Part shown: positions 9,401 through 17,577 of the stretch, in pieces
Position numbering within the stretch: the stretch's first letter is position 1
Layout: each line of letters starts with the position of its first letter
Assembly: GCA_964567755.1 (NCBI GenBank)
Contig: CAZMNW010000020.1
Coordinates: 154,459 to 218,458, forward strand
Reading direction: 5' to 3'
DNA from: DASRJW01 sp964567755
GTDB lineage: Bacteria; Krumholzibacteriota; Krumholzibacteriia; G020349025
Length of the DNA stretch: 64,000 bases
Made by a program: the position numbers and the translations under genes
Notes under the pieces: generated by a model
Seen by the model: the letters and a program-made list of their open reading frames with translations, nothing else
Database searches by the model: none
What the model was told of the DNA's origin: nothing

Positions 9401-9773
9401 GCACCAGCGAAGATTTCAGGATGTCACGCACGGTCCGGTAACGGTCCTCGGCGCAGCTCTCGCTGCCCGATTTGATGTCGCCGACGTGGATGAAGAACTC
9501 CGAGGGACTGTACAGGTCGTGCTCGTCGATCTGTTGTTGGAAAGGCGCGACCTCGCTGCTGCCGTAGGGCACGTCGCCGGTGACCGAGAACGTCACCGGG
9601 CTGTTGGCGATTTGGTCGGGAGTGTTGGCATCCGCGGAGCTGCTGCTCCACGTGATTTGTGGCGCGAGCAAGCTCGCAATGGTCAGGGCGAAGATGAATG
9701 GACGAACGCAGGCTGGCTGCGGACAGCGAGAGCGTGCGCTCGAGCCATAAGTCGGAGGCACTCGGTGGTTCAT
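6432..9773 (-). CDS. Secreted multidomain calcineurin-like phosphoesterase with FlgD-like Ig tail
   Basis: I chose ATG 9773, which puts a hydrophobic signal segment (FIFALTIASLLAPQITW) near the N-terminus; an in-frame start at 9920 is possible. The N-terminal domain has metallophosphatase blocks in order: FSVTGDVPYG, HVGDIKSG, VPGDNE and HGDGHSW. Then come a Calx-beta domain (SIDEGDTGSV), a DNRLRE-type beta domain (YIRSGSTSNFG), two cadherin/Ig-like repeats that both contain LAVAAPGVL and FTYRASDG, a jelly-roll-like region, and a C-terminal FlgD-like Ig domain (HPNPATQW, VPAGVYFFRA). The total is 1,113 residues. The tail is common on exported proteins of FCB-type and Eisenbacteria-type genomes and probably serves in surface sorting. 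The substrate is unknown. Confidence 0.85.
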   Translation of the reverse strand: MNHRVPPTYGSSARSRCPQPACVRPFIFALTIASLLAPQITWSSSSADANTPDQIANSPVTFSVTGDVPYGSSEVAPFQQQIDEHDLYSPSEFFIHVGDIKSGSESCAEDRYRTVRDILKSSLVPAYIVPGDNETTDCSSPSQGWQYWVQYLLGLESNWTCSPSTSRQSGRQENFSFVYKGVLFLGINLVGGSNDSGIMQDDAAWVSQHLQQQASQVRGAVVFAQAGPGGNRSTFFSPFDAAAQSFAKPILYIHGDGHSWMLDKPFSATNVTRVQVEQGGQELPVQVTATLDASNMFQFVRNPWDNNSQPVSRPPCGGSTTPSLAISDASIDEGDTGSVTAVFTVTLANPDGQTVSVQYATTNGSAQSGADYTTSSGTLSFSGSTTSRTISVPVLGDTGDEPDETFFVDLSNASNATLADARGQGTIRDNDSAGTPATLVFNPVADAYIRSGSTSNFGAATEMRVKSGSSTYKSYLKFTLSGVSTFDVAKLRLYVIDGTPIAGTMHAVSNNYVGTTTPWVETGIHANNAPAITAPALTTIGSVSSGTWIEFDVTSAITGDGTYSFALQSTSSNSGRYGSKESANKPQLVLQLPAGPGPGNTAPVAVDDGYTVAEDVTLAVAAPGVLANDTDAENHPLMAQVTVQPTHGTLSLQSSGAFTYTPQANFHGTDAFTYRASDGNGGSDTAVVTITVTPAPDAPVAATESYSVQAGATLAVAAPGVLGNDSDADGEGLSAVLQNDVDHGTLVLQSNGSFTYMPASGWSGADSFTYRASDGNLQSAETTVTLNVGGTTAGSVTFVEVQSGASSAIASVATTAAPSGAQGDLFLASIASKPIRNVTAVTGLGLVWTRVRAQCAGRGQTGIEIWMARGTPGPGSVSATLASPVENALIAVARYSGAHATTPIGSIVSGNTNGVDGSCSNGIDGPAYSLTLATQSGSAVFGGVAMRGRVNTPGPGWSERIELHQGSGGGVAGLAVADRSATSPSTVFDGSFESTGDWAAVAVEVRSGAATKLGPLAGEPAAVVAIERIHPNPATQWTSVVFDLQSSALVEVSIFNARGQRVRTLVRGLQPAGRHRLQWDIHDDGGTRVPAGVYFFRASFGARTWKQKVVVQR

Positions 9774-9894
9774 GGCTGAGCTGAAGCTCACCCGGCGATT
9801 AACGGGGCGCGCGATCGCGGGTCTATGTCCTGGCTTCGACCCTCCTTCCGGGGCGTTAAGGGTGCAGAAGCAGGTCCCCTTGCGGGACCTGTAA

Positions 9895-10045
9895 ATGAGA
9901 ACGAGATCATCGTGCATCAATAGGTTTAGAGTGTTTCTTCAGAACTTACAAGTGAATTGTGATGTAAATAGTTCAAACTGTGTAGTTTCTATCAATTACT
10001 GTTCGTATATTCACTGTTCAAATGTTCACAAAATCGTCAAGGAGA
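9895..10045. promoter_or_regulatory. AT-rich intergenic island, probable divergent regulatory region
   Basis: About 150 bp here are strikingly A+T-rich compared with the surrounding DNA. The stretch contains repeated TTCA-type words (AGTTCAAA, CTGTTCGTATATTCACTGTT, CAAATGTTCAC). It lies between the minus-strand phosphoesterase and the plus-strand small ORF/DUF2461 pair. A TATATT at 10006-10011 could be a -10 element, but no strong -35 is seen. I read it as a promoter or operator region, possibly bound by a nucleoid or silencing protein. The flanking bases 9774-9894 hold nothing I recognise. Confidence 0.4.
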
Positions 10046-10049
10046 GGCC

Positions 10050-10247
10050 ATGCCACGCAAAATCTGCGCAGTCTGTCCGTCGTCCGACGCTCCGCTGGCC
10101 GCTCGGCGCGACCCGGCGCGGCGGCCGCAGGCCACGGGCGCGCGCTGGATGCGCGGCCGATGTCTCCGGCCAACTGTTGACGAAAAATGTGAAAATGCTT
10201 TCACTTGTGCGCCGGGCGGTATCGGCTGCGCGACGGACGGCAAGTGA
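10050..10247 (+). CDS. Possible small Cys-rich hypothetical protein
   Basis: This 65-codon frame is credible mainly because ATG 10050 sits directly behind AAGGAGAGGCC, one of the better ribosome sites in the area, at the end of the AT-rich promoter island. It begins MPRKICAVC and contains six Cys in all (CAVC, GRC, EKC, FTC, GCATD), which could bind metal. It ends 19 bp before the DUF2461 gene, suggesting a two-gene transcript. I know no family for it. The middle is Arg/Ala/Pro-rich, as any GC-rich frame can be, so it may be spurious. Confidence 0.35.
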   Translation: MPRKICAVCPSSDAPLAARRDPARRPQATGARWMRGRCLRPTVDEKCENAFTCAPGGIGCATDGK

Positions 10248-10266
10248 CCAGGGTGGGGAGAGCGGG

Positions 10267-10956
10267 ATGGCAAAGCAAGCTCATTTCATCCCGGCATTGT
10301 TCGCTTTTCTGCGCGACCTGGAAGCGCACAACGAGCGCGCGTGGTTCGATGCCAACAAAGACCGCTATCTACGCGATGTTCGCACGCCGCTGCAAGCGTT
10401 CGTCAGCGATTTTGGACCACGTTTGGCGCGAATCAGCTCGCGTTTCGTGGCCGACCCACGTCCCACGGGTGGGTCGATCTTTCGTATCCACCGCGACACG
10501 CGTTTTTCCAAGGACAAGTCTCCCTACAAGACGATGGCGGCGGCACAATTTCGCCACGAGCAGGGCAAGACCGTGCATGCCCCTGGTTTCTACTTACATC
10601 TCGAGCCGGGGCAGGTGTTCGCGGGCGCCGGGCTCTGGCACCCCGAGCGCGACAGCCTCGACAAGGTGCGTCGCGTGCTCGTCGCCCATCCAGAGCGTTG
10701 GAAGCGTATGGTGCGTGCCCCCGCGTTCCGGCGAGTGCTGACCTTGGCTGGGGACTCGTTGGCGCGCGCGCCACGGGGCTTTCCCGCCGATCACGAGCTC
10801 GCTCGTGACCTCAAGCGCACCGACTTCGTCGTCGTAGCGCAATTCTCCGAGCGCGATGCCTGTGCGTTGGGCTTCATGAACGAGTTCGCGAAGGTGTGCC
10901 GCACGAGCGCGCCCTTCATGGAGCTACTGACGCGGGCCCTCGGCCTACGCTGGTAA
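10267..10956 (+). CDS. DUF2461 family protein
   Basis: The protein has 229 residues from ATG 10267, preceded by GGGGAGAGCGGG. It matches the DUF2461/TIGR02453 family in length and signature: an N-terminal FLRDLEAHNERAWFDANK, then FRIHRDTRFSKDKSPYKT, then GFYLHLEPGQVFAGAGLW. No signal peptide or membrane segment is present, so it should be cytoplasmic. The biochemical role of this family is not established, and I make no functional claim. A longer upstream in-frame extension runs through the AT-rich intergenic region and was rejected. A small hairpin follows at 11053-11074. Confidence 0.9.
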   Translation: MAKQAHFIPALFAFLRDLEAHNERAWFDANKDRYLRDVRTPLQAFVSDFGPRLARISSRFVADPRPTGGSIFRIHRDTRFSKDKSPYKTMAAAQFRHEQGKTVHAPGFYLHLEPGQVFAGAGLWHPERDSLDKVRRVLVAHPERWKRMVRAPAFRRVLTLAGDSLARAPRGFPADHELARDLKRTDFVVVAQFSERDACALGFMNEFAKVCRTSAPFMELLTRALGLRW

Positions 10957-11052
10957 GCGCTCTCATCCGACTGCGAGCACTCCTCACTGTATCCATTTTC
11001 AGCGGCCCCGGCGCGACTGGTTCCTTTGGAAACACAAACGGCCGGACCGCTG

Positions 11053-11074
11053 GAGCCGATCCGGAGCACGGCTC
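11053..11074 (+). terminator. Weak terminator-like hairpin after DUF2461 gene
   Basis: GAGCCG and CGGCTC form a 6-bp stem with a 10-nt loop, followed by AT-rich DNA (TAACTAATTATTG) but no T-run. It lies between the DUF2461 gene and the start of the cytochrome operon, so it may separate the two transcripts. Confidence 0.3.
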
Positions 11075-11179
11075 TAACTAATTATTGAATAGATACTTAC
11101 ACTATCCAAAGGAAAGGGGAAACTTCCCCAACCCGGCACGTTCCTGGCAGATCAGCCTGATCGAGGAAGGGAGACCACA

Positions 11180-12598
11180 ATGCTGCGAGGTCTGGTCAAC
11201 TTCATCGGGCGCGCCAGCGGAGATGCCCTCGGTCTGATCGCAATCACCCTCTTGGGTGTGACTGGGGTGACCTTCCTGGGGCTCATGGCTGTTCAGCTCA
11301 CGAGCCGGGAGCTGTCGCCGTACCTCGGAATCGTCATGTATCTCGTGCTCCCGGCCGCATTCGCCACCGGGCTCGGGCTCCTCGGGCTGTCGCGCTGGCG
11401 CGTGCGGCGAGCGCAGAGGAGCGGCCGGCCGGTCCCGTGGCAGCTCGACCTGACGAACCCGGCGCATCGCGAGCGTCTCGGTGTCTTCGCCTTCGTCGCG
11501 CTGGCCAGCATCATCATCTTGGCGCTCAGCGCCTACCACGGCGTGCATTACATGGACTCGACCAGTTTTTGCGGCGAAGTGTGTCATGTGGTGATGGAAC
11601 CCGAGTTCGCGGCGTATCAGAACTCGCCGCATGCACGCGTCAACTGCACGGACTGCCACATTGGGCCGGGCGCCAGCTGGTTCGTGAAGTCGAAGCTTTC
11701 CGGCTCGCGGCAACTCCTGGCGGTGGCGCTCAAGACCTACCCGCGTCCCGTGCCGGCTCCGATCGAGAATCTACGTCCGGCACGCGAAACGTGCGAGCAG
11801 TGCCACTGGCCCGCGAAGTTCCACGGCGATCGCATGAAGGTCCACCTGCGTTTCCAAGAAGACGAAGCCAATACGGCGCTCAAGACGGTTCTCCTGCTCA
11901 AGGTCGGTGGCGGCAGTCTCGAGTCGGGGTTTGCGGAAGGCATCCACTGGCACATGAACCTCGCCAATCGCATCGACTACCGCGCCGACGAGAACCGCGA
12001 GAAGATCTACTGGATCAGGGTCGAGGACCGGGATGGCCACGTGCGCGAGTACTGGAAGGAGGATGGCCTCGAACGGCAGGCGATTCTGGCGCTGCCGGCG
12101 CGCCGGATGGATTGCATGGATTGCCACAACCGTCCCACGCACGAGTTCGACCGGCCGAGCGAAGCGCTGGACGAGGCGCTGCAGACCCGACAGATCGCTC
12201 CCGATCTGCCGTTCCTCAAGCGCGAGGGGCTCCGATTGTTGCAGTCACCGCACGCGACCAAGGCGGAGGGCGTGCAGAGCTTTGCGCCAGGGCTCGTCGA
12301 CTATTACGCGCGCGAGTATCCAGAGCTCGCAGCGGCACGACGAATCGACATCGAGGCTGCCGCCGCCGTGCTGCAGTCGATCTACGCGCGCAACATCTTC
12401 CCGGCGATGAACGTGACCTGGGGTACGTACCCGAATCACATCGGACACCAGGACGACGGCGGCTGTTTCCGCTGCCATGACGAAGGACATACGACCGATG
12501 ACGGGCAGACGATCAGCCAAGATTGCTCGACCTGTCACGTGCTCCTGGCTCACGAGGAGGCGGATCCAGAGGTGCTGCGGGTCCTGCGTGGCGAATAG
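11180..12598 (+). CDS. NapC/NirT-like inner-membrane multihaem cytochrome c
   Basis: ATG 11180 follows GGAAGGGAG. Three hydrophobic segments (about 15-38, 49-70 and 102-122) precede a periplasmic haem domain, unlike the single anchor of classical NapC. The first haem motif is CGEVCH (131-136), a CX3CH spacing, followed by MEPEFAAYQNSPHARV and the canonical motifs CTDCH, CEQCH, CMDCH, CFRCH and CSTCH. The arrangement recalls the NapC/NirT-type inner-membrane quinol dehydrogenases used in metal reduction, such as ImcH of Geobacter. It probably takes electrons from menaquinol and passes them to periplasmic cytochromes. It heads a three-gene plus-strand cluster of membrane cytochromes. The exact partner is unknown. 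Confidence 0.88.
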   Translation: MLRGLVNFIGRASGDALGLIAITLLGVTGVTFLGLMAVQLTSRELSPYLGIVMYLVLPAAFATGLGLLGLSRWRVRRAQRSGRPVPWQLDLTNPAHRERLGVFAFVALASIIILALSAYHGVHYMDSTSFCGEVCHVVMEPEFAAYQNSPHARVNCTDCHIGPGASWFVKSKLSGSRQLLAVALKTYPRPVPAPIENLRPARETCEQCHWPAKFHGDRMKVHLRFQEDEANTALKTVLLLKVGGGSLESGFAEGIHWHMNLANRIDYRADENREKIYWIRVEDRDGHVREYWKEDGLERQAILALPARRMDCMDCHNRPTHEFDRPSEALDEALQTRQIAPDLPFLKREGLRLLQSPHATKAEGVQSFAPGLVDYYAREYPELAAARRIDIEAAAAVLQSIYARNIFPAMNVTWGTYPNHIGHQDDGGCFRCHDEGHTTDDGQTISQDCSTCHVLLAHEEADPEVLRVLRGE

Positions 12599-12675
12599 GG
12601 TCTGAACACTCGTGCTGTGCGAGCCTGTCGCATGACCGAGTTGTCAGCCGGAATCGCGAGGAAGGAGATCAGCGA

Positions 12676-14706
12676 ATGCGAGCCTGCCTCGTCACCCTGA
12701 TCTCGATGTTGTGCATGGGCGTGCTGACCGCGAGCGGTTCACTGCGGGCGCAGGAGGCGCCTGTGACCAACGCTTGTCTCGAGTGTCATGGTACGGACGG
12801 CGTGCGCGATGCGACGCAGCCGCTCGACGGGATGAGCGTATTCCGGGGAGACTGGGAAGCCAGCGTCCATGCTGGGTTGGAATGCACGGATTGCCACACC
12901 AGTCTGCAAGCGCTGCCGCATGATGTGCCGTTGCCGCGCGCCGAGTGCTCTGCCTGCCATCCGGATGAAACACGAGCTTACGCGCAAAGCACGCACGGGC
13001 GGCTCTGGGCCGCGGGTGACAGCCTGGCGCCTTCCTGTGCCCAGTGTCACGACCCGCACGCGGTGCGCCCCTCCGACGATCCTACGAGCGTCTTGCATCG
13101 CACCCATTTGGCCGCTGTTTGCATCGTCTGCCATGGAGATGCCAACGGGGTGGGTGCGCGTCCGACCGCCGTACCCCGACCGGCCCAAACGTACGCTCGC
13201 GGCGCGCATGCGCAAGCGATGGCTGCGGGCAACCAAAAGGCAGCGACATGCAAGGATTGTCACGATAGCCATGCGGTTCTCGGCGCCAGCGATCCGGCAT
13301 CGCCGATCTACTACAGCAATGTTCCGCACACCTGCGGGCGTTGCCACGTGCAGGAATTCGAGGCTTACCACACCAGCGTGCACAGCGCCGGTGCCGAACA
13401 GGGAGCGACGGGATCACCCGTGTGCAACACCTGCCATGGCGAGCATGCGGTGGTGGATTTGGGCGAGGCCGGGCAGTCCGCCGTCGTCGCCAGCGAGACC
13501 TGCGAGAGCTGCCACCAAAGCCCGGCCTTGGCACGGCGCTACGATTTGCCGGCGGGAGCGGTGGCTTCGTACGAGGACAGCTACCATGGACGCGCGGCGC
13601 GCGGGGGGCTGGCGCGGGCTGCGGGTTGCACCAGCTGCCATGGAGTGCACCGAATCCTGGCGGCCGCGGATTCCGCCTCGTCCATTCATCCGGCAAACCT
13701 GACGGTCACGTGCCGCCGCTGCCACGAACAGGCGAGCGCGGAATTCGCCACTTCCTACGCCCATGCGCCGCGCGCCGCGTCGGCGGCCGACCGCGGCACG
13801 GCGACCGTACGCAACATCTATGGATGGCTCATCGGGATCGTCATTGGCGGAATGTTGCTGCACAATCTGGTGCTCTTCGCACACGACATGCGCCGGCGCT
13901 GGGCGCATCATCGCGCGCACGCGACGCACGTGCGGCTCGTAGGCAGCGAGCTGCGGCAACACGCGGTGCTCCTCGTCACCTTTTCGGTCTTGGTGTTCAC
14001 CGGTTTCGCCTTGAAGTACGACCACACCTTCTGGGCCCGCTGGCTCGAGGCGATCGGCATGACCGAGGAGGTGCGGCGAATCGTGCACCGAGTCGCCGCG
14101 GTCGGCATGATCTTGGTGTCGATCGCGCACATGGTCTACCTGTTCGGCCGGCGCGGGCGCGAACAGCTCGGTCACATGACCCCGCGGATGCTCGACTTGC
14201 ACGAGCTGGGGCAAAACCTGTCGTACCACTTGGGGCGGCGGTCGATGCCGCCTGCATTCTCCCGCTTCCGTTACATCGAGAAGGCAGAGTACTGGGCACT
14301 GCTGTGGGGCACGATGGTCATGGTGGCGACGGGTCTCGTGCTCTGGTTTCCCGACCAGCTGCGGGGACCGAGTTGGCTGGTGCGCGTGGCCGAGGCGGTG
14401 CATCTCTACGAAGCCTGGCTCGCTTTCCTCGCCATCGTCGTCTGGCACTTCTTCTTCGTCATGCTGCGGCCGGGAACCTTCCCGCTCTCCTTCACCGTCT
14501 TCACGGGCCGCATGGAACCGGAGGAGCTCGAGCACGAGCACCCCCAAGAGTTCCACGCGCTGGCACCGCGTCGCCTGCACCGGCCACCACCCGGGACACC
14601 GGAGCCGCCCGCATCGGCAGGCTCGGGCGCACCGATCGAGCCGGCCGGTGGCGACGAGACACCGCCGCTTCCGGGGGCGGACCACGAGCCGGGACCGCGA
14701 TCGTGA
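12676..14706 (+). CDS. 11-haem cytochrome c fused to di-haem cytochrome b (CbcL-like)
   Basis: The 676-residue protein starts at ATG 12676 behind AAGGAGAT, with a signal peptide ending near LRAQ. Eleven CXXCH motifs (CLECH first, CRRCH last) fill the first half. The C-terminal half has membrane helices of formate dehydrogenase/HydC-type cytochrome b, with candidate haem His in LLHNLVLF, LRQHAVLL, IVHRVAAV and VVWHFFFV. This periplasmic-c plus membrane-b fusion is the architecture of Geobacter CbcL, a menaquinol oxidase active at low redox potential. The Pro/Glu-rich tail after FTGRME is probably cytoplasmic and disordered. The gene lies 77 bp after the NapC-like gene, and its stop overlaps the next start. 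Confidence 0.9.
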   Translation: MRACLVTLISMLCMGVLTASGSLRAQEAPVTNACLECHGTDGVRDATQPLDGMSVFRGDWEASVHAGLECTDCHTSLQALPHDVPLPRAECSACHPDETRAYAQSTHGRLWAAGDSLAPSCAQCHDPHAVRPSDDPTSVLHRTHLAAVCIVCHGDANGVGARPTAVPRPAQTYARGAHAQAMAAGNQKAATCKDCHDSHAVLGASDPASPIYYSNVPHTCGRCHVQEFEAYHTSVHSAGAEQGATGSPVCNTCHGEHAVVDLGEAGQSAVVASETCESCHQSPALARRYDLPAGAVASYEDSYHGRAARGGLARAAGCTSCHGVHRILAAADSASSIHPANLTVTCRRCHEQASAEFATSYAHAPRAASAADRGTATVRNIYGWLIGIVIGGMLLHNLVLFAHDMRRRWAHHRAHATHVRLVGSELRQHAVLLVTFSVLVFTGFALKYDHTFWARWLEAIGMTEEVRRIVHRVAAVGMILVSIAHMVYLFGRRGREQLGHMTPRMLDLHELGQNLSYHLGRRSMPPAFSRFRYIEKAEYWALLWGTMVMVATGLVLWFPDQLRGPSWLVRVAEAVHLYEAWLAFLAIVVWHFFFVMLRPGTFPLSFTVFTGRMEPEELEHEHPQEFHALAPRRLHRPPPGTPEPPASAGSGAPIEPAGGDETPPLPGADHEPGPRS

Positions 14707-17492
14707 ACGCACACCGGTCGCGCATCGTCGGGCTCTGGATCGCGATGCAGATCCTCGCCTTGGCGCCGGCAGTCGGCGCAGCCCCCGTTTCGGTTTGCCT
14801 CGAATGCCATTCCGACGCCGATCTCGCCACGGAGCGTCAGGGGCAGACGGTGTCGCTGTTCGTCGACCCCGCGATCCTGCAGCAGAGCGTGCACCGGGGG
14901 CTCGAGTGCGATGATTGCCACCTGGACGTGGATGTGGAGAACCTGCCGCATCCCGAGCGTTTGCAGCCGGTGCACTGCGCGACTTGCCACGACGATGCGC
15001 AGGTGGATTTCGACGCCAGCATTCACGGACAAGCGCTGAACCGCAATGCACCCTTCGCGCCTTCGTGCCGCGAGTGCCACGGCACCCACGACATTCGCTC
15101 GGCCGCAGATCCGACGGCCCCGACCTACAAGATGAACGTGCCCTTCCTCTGCGGGCGCTGCCACCGGGAAGGCGCGCCCGTGTCGCGTTATTACGACATC
15201 TCGGAGCACAACATCCTGGAGAATTACAGCGAGAGCGTCCATGGGGAGGCTTTGTTCAAGAAGGGGCTCATCGTCACGGCCACCTGCACGGACTGCCACG
15301 AGGCGCATCGGATTCTGCCACACACCAATCCGCTTGCATCCATCGCGCCGCGCAACATCGCCAAAGCCTGCATGAAGTGCCACACTCGCATCGAGCAGGT
15401 TCACGTGCAGGTGATTCGCGGCGAGTTGTGGGAGAAGCAGCCCGGCGCCATCCCGGCCTGCTCCGACTGCCACGTGCCGCACAAGGTACGCAAGGAATCG
15501 ATGGAGCTGCTCCTGTCGGATCGGGATTGCATGAAGTGCCATGCCGCTTCCGACGTGCACAAGGTCGTGGACGGCGAGAGGGTCCCGCTCACCGTGAGCG
15601 TGGAGGACATTGCCACCTCGGTGCATCAGAACATCGCCTGCGTCAAGTGCCACTCCGACGTGGACCCGCGCCGCCGGCGGCCGTGCGAGACGGCGGGCGC
15701 GGCCAATTGTTCGAATTGCCACGTGCGCATGCAAGACGAATACCGTGAGAGCGGCCACGGCAAGGCCTTCGCCGCCGGCGTCAAGCAAGCACCGACGTGC
15801 ACGACCTGTCACGGCACTCATCGCGTGCTCGGACACCAGGACGAGGCCGCTCCGGTCTATCGCGCCTCGGTGCCAGAGCTGTGCGGCAAGTGTCATCGTG
15901 CCAATGGCGCCGCAGGGGAAGTGGCGCAACTGTCGCAGACGACGGCGCTGGCGGACTATTCGTCCAGCGTGCATGGGCGTGCACTGACGGAGAAGGGGCT
16001 GCTGCCGAGCGCCGTCTGCATCGACTGCCACGGATCGCATCTGATTCTCGGTCACGCGGACGAGCGCTCGAGCGTCTTCAGCCGCAATGTGCCGGGAACG
16101 TGCGCCAGCTGCCATCGCGGCATCTACAAGCAGTACGCCAAGAGCATTCACTTCGGCGCGCGCAATGAAAAAGGCGAGAAGTTGCCGAACTGCACCGACT
16201 GCCACTCGGCGCACACCATCCAGCAGGTCGAGAAGGACCAGTTCATGCGCGAGGTGACCGATCAATGCGGTTCCTGCCACCGGGATCTCGCCGCGACCTA
16301 TCTGGAAACGATGCATGGCAAGGCCTACCGGCTCGGCTACACGGGGTCGGCGAAGTGTTCCGACTGCCATGGAGCGCACGAGATCCTGGGCACGGACAAT
16401 CCACTCTCGACCGTCGGCATGCGCCACATCGTCGACACTTGTAAACAGTGTCATGCGGACGCGACGATGCGGTTCACCGGTTATCTCACCCATGCGACGC
16501 ATCACGATCCGGTCAAGTATCCGGCGCTCTACTACACGTACTGGGCCATGACCTTGTTGCTGGTCGGAGTGTTCGGGTTTTTCGGTCTGCACACTCTGAT
16601 GTGGCTGCCGCGGTCGTTCCGCGCCCTGCGCGAGCGGCGCGCCCATGCCGCCGCCGGCGAGCCACGGCACTACATCCAGCGCTTCACCCGCATCCAGCGG
16701 CTGACGCACCTGTTCGTCATCCTGAGTTTTCTGACGCTCGCGCTCACCGGGATGATGCTCAAGTTCTCGTCCATGCCGTGGGCCGGCTTCATTGCCGGGG
16801 CGCTCGGCGGCGTGCGTGGAGCCGGCATCATTCATCGCATCGCGGCCTGCGTCACCTTCGGCTACTTCATCCTGCACTTGGGAACCCTGCTGGCGATGAA
16901 ACGCCGGCGGCGCATGAGCGTGAAGCAGCTCGTGTTCGGCGCGAACTCGCTGATGTTCAATCGGCGGGACCTGAGCGAGTTCTTGGCGACCTTGCGCTGG
17001 TTCTTCCACCGCGGGCCACGCCCGGCCTACGGCCGTTGGACGTACTGGGAGAAGTTCGACTATCTGGCGGTGTTCTGGGGCGTGGCGATCATCGGCGCCT
17101 CGGGTCTGCTGCTGTGGTTCCCCGAGTTCTTCACCCGCGTGCTCCCGGGCGCCTTGATCAATGTCGCGACGATCATCCACAGCGACGAGGCGTTGCTCGC
17201 CGTCGGCTTCATCTTCACCATCCACTTCTTCAACACGCACCTGCGGCCCGAGGTCTTCCCGATGGACACGGTGATTTTCACCGGTCTCGTGCCACTGGCA
17301 GAATATCGCAAGGACCGCCCGGCGGAATACGAGGCGATGAAAGCAAGTGGCGAGCTGGCCAAGCGCGTGCGCCGGCAGACGATCTCGAAGCGGGCCGAAA
17401 TCATGGTCCGCATCTTCGGTTACACGTTTCTCGGCATCGGCATCGTCCTCATCGGCCTCATCCTCTATTCGGTGCTGCGCGGCTACAAGTAG
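14703..17492 (+). CDS. 19-haem cytochrome c fused to di-haem cytochrome b
   Basis: I place the start at GTG 14703, which overlaps the preceding TGA (GTGA); this gives 929 residues and a signal peptide (LWIAMQILALAPAVGAA). Nineteen CXXCH motifs run from CLECH to CKQCH, and many are followed by GTH, GSH or GAH, typical of bis-His haem pairs. The C-terminal membrane domain is again a cytochrome b with His in QRLTHLFV, IIHRIAAC, YFILHLGT and FTIHFFNTHLRPE, plus a final helix near LIGLILYSVL. It is a longer paralogue of the gene before it. Translational coupling suggests similar amounts of both. It most likely oxidises quinol and passes electrons to the periplasm. The 19-haem c domain is unusually large for such a fusion. 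Confidence 0.9.
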   Translation: MNAHRSRIVGLWIAMQILALAPAVGAAPVSVCLECHSDADLATERQGQTVSLFVDPAILQQSVHRGLECDDCHLDVDVENLPHPERLQPVHCATCHDDAQVDFDASIHGQALNRNAPFAPSCRECHGTHDIRSAADPTAPTYKMNVPFLCGRCHREGAPVSRYYDISEHNILENYSESVHGEALFKKGLIVTATCTDCHEAHRILPHTNPLASIAPRNIAKACMKCHTRIEQVHVQVIRGELWEKQPGAIPACSDCHVPHKVRKESMELLLSDRDCMKCHAASDVHKVVDGERVPLTVSVEDIATSVHQNIACVKCHSDVDPRRRRPCETAGAANCSNCHVRMQDEYRESGHGKAFAAGVKQAPTCTTCHGTHRVLGHQDEAAPVYRASVPELCGKCHRANGAAGEVAQLSQTTALADYSSSVHGRALTEKGLLPSAVCIDCHGSHLILGHADERSSVFSRNVPGTCASCHRGIYKQYAKSIHFGARNEKGEKLPNCTDCHSAHTIQQVEKDQFMREVTDQCGSCHRDLAATYLETMHGKAYRLGYTGSAKCSDCHGAHEILGTDNPLSTVGMRHIVDTCKQCHADATMRFTGYLTHATHHDPVKYPALYYTYWAMTLLLVGVFGFFGLHTLMWLPRSFRALRERRAHAAAGEPRHYIQRFTRIQRLTHLFVILSFLTLALTGMMLKFSSMPWAGFIAGALGGVRGAGIIHRIAACVTFGYFILHLGTLLAMKRRRRMSVKQLVFGANSLMFNRRDLSEFLATLRWFFHRGPRPAYGRWTYWEKFDYLAVFWGVAIIGASGLLLWFPEFFTRVLPGALINVATIIHSDEALLAVGFIFTIHFFNTHLRPEVFPMDTVIFTGLVPLAEYRKDRPAEYEAMKASGELAKRVRRQTISKRAEIMVRIFGYTFLGIGIVLIGLILYSVLRGYK

Positions 17493-17577
17493 TCGGGACG
17501 CGATCCTGGCGATTCGTGGTGCTCGCGCGCGTCGTTGGCACCGGGAAGGCGTCCAAGAGTTCGGGAACCGCCGCGGA

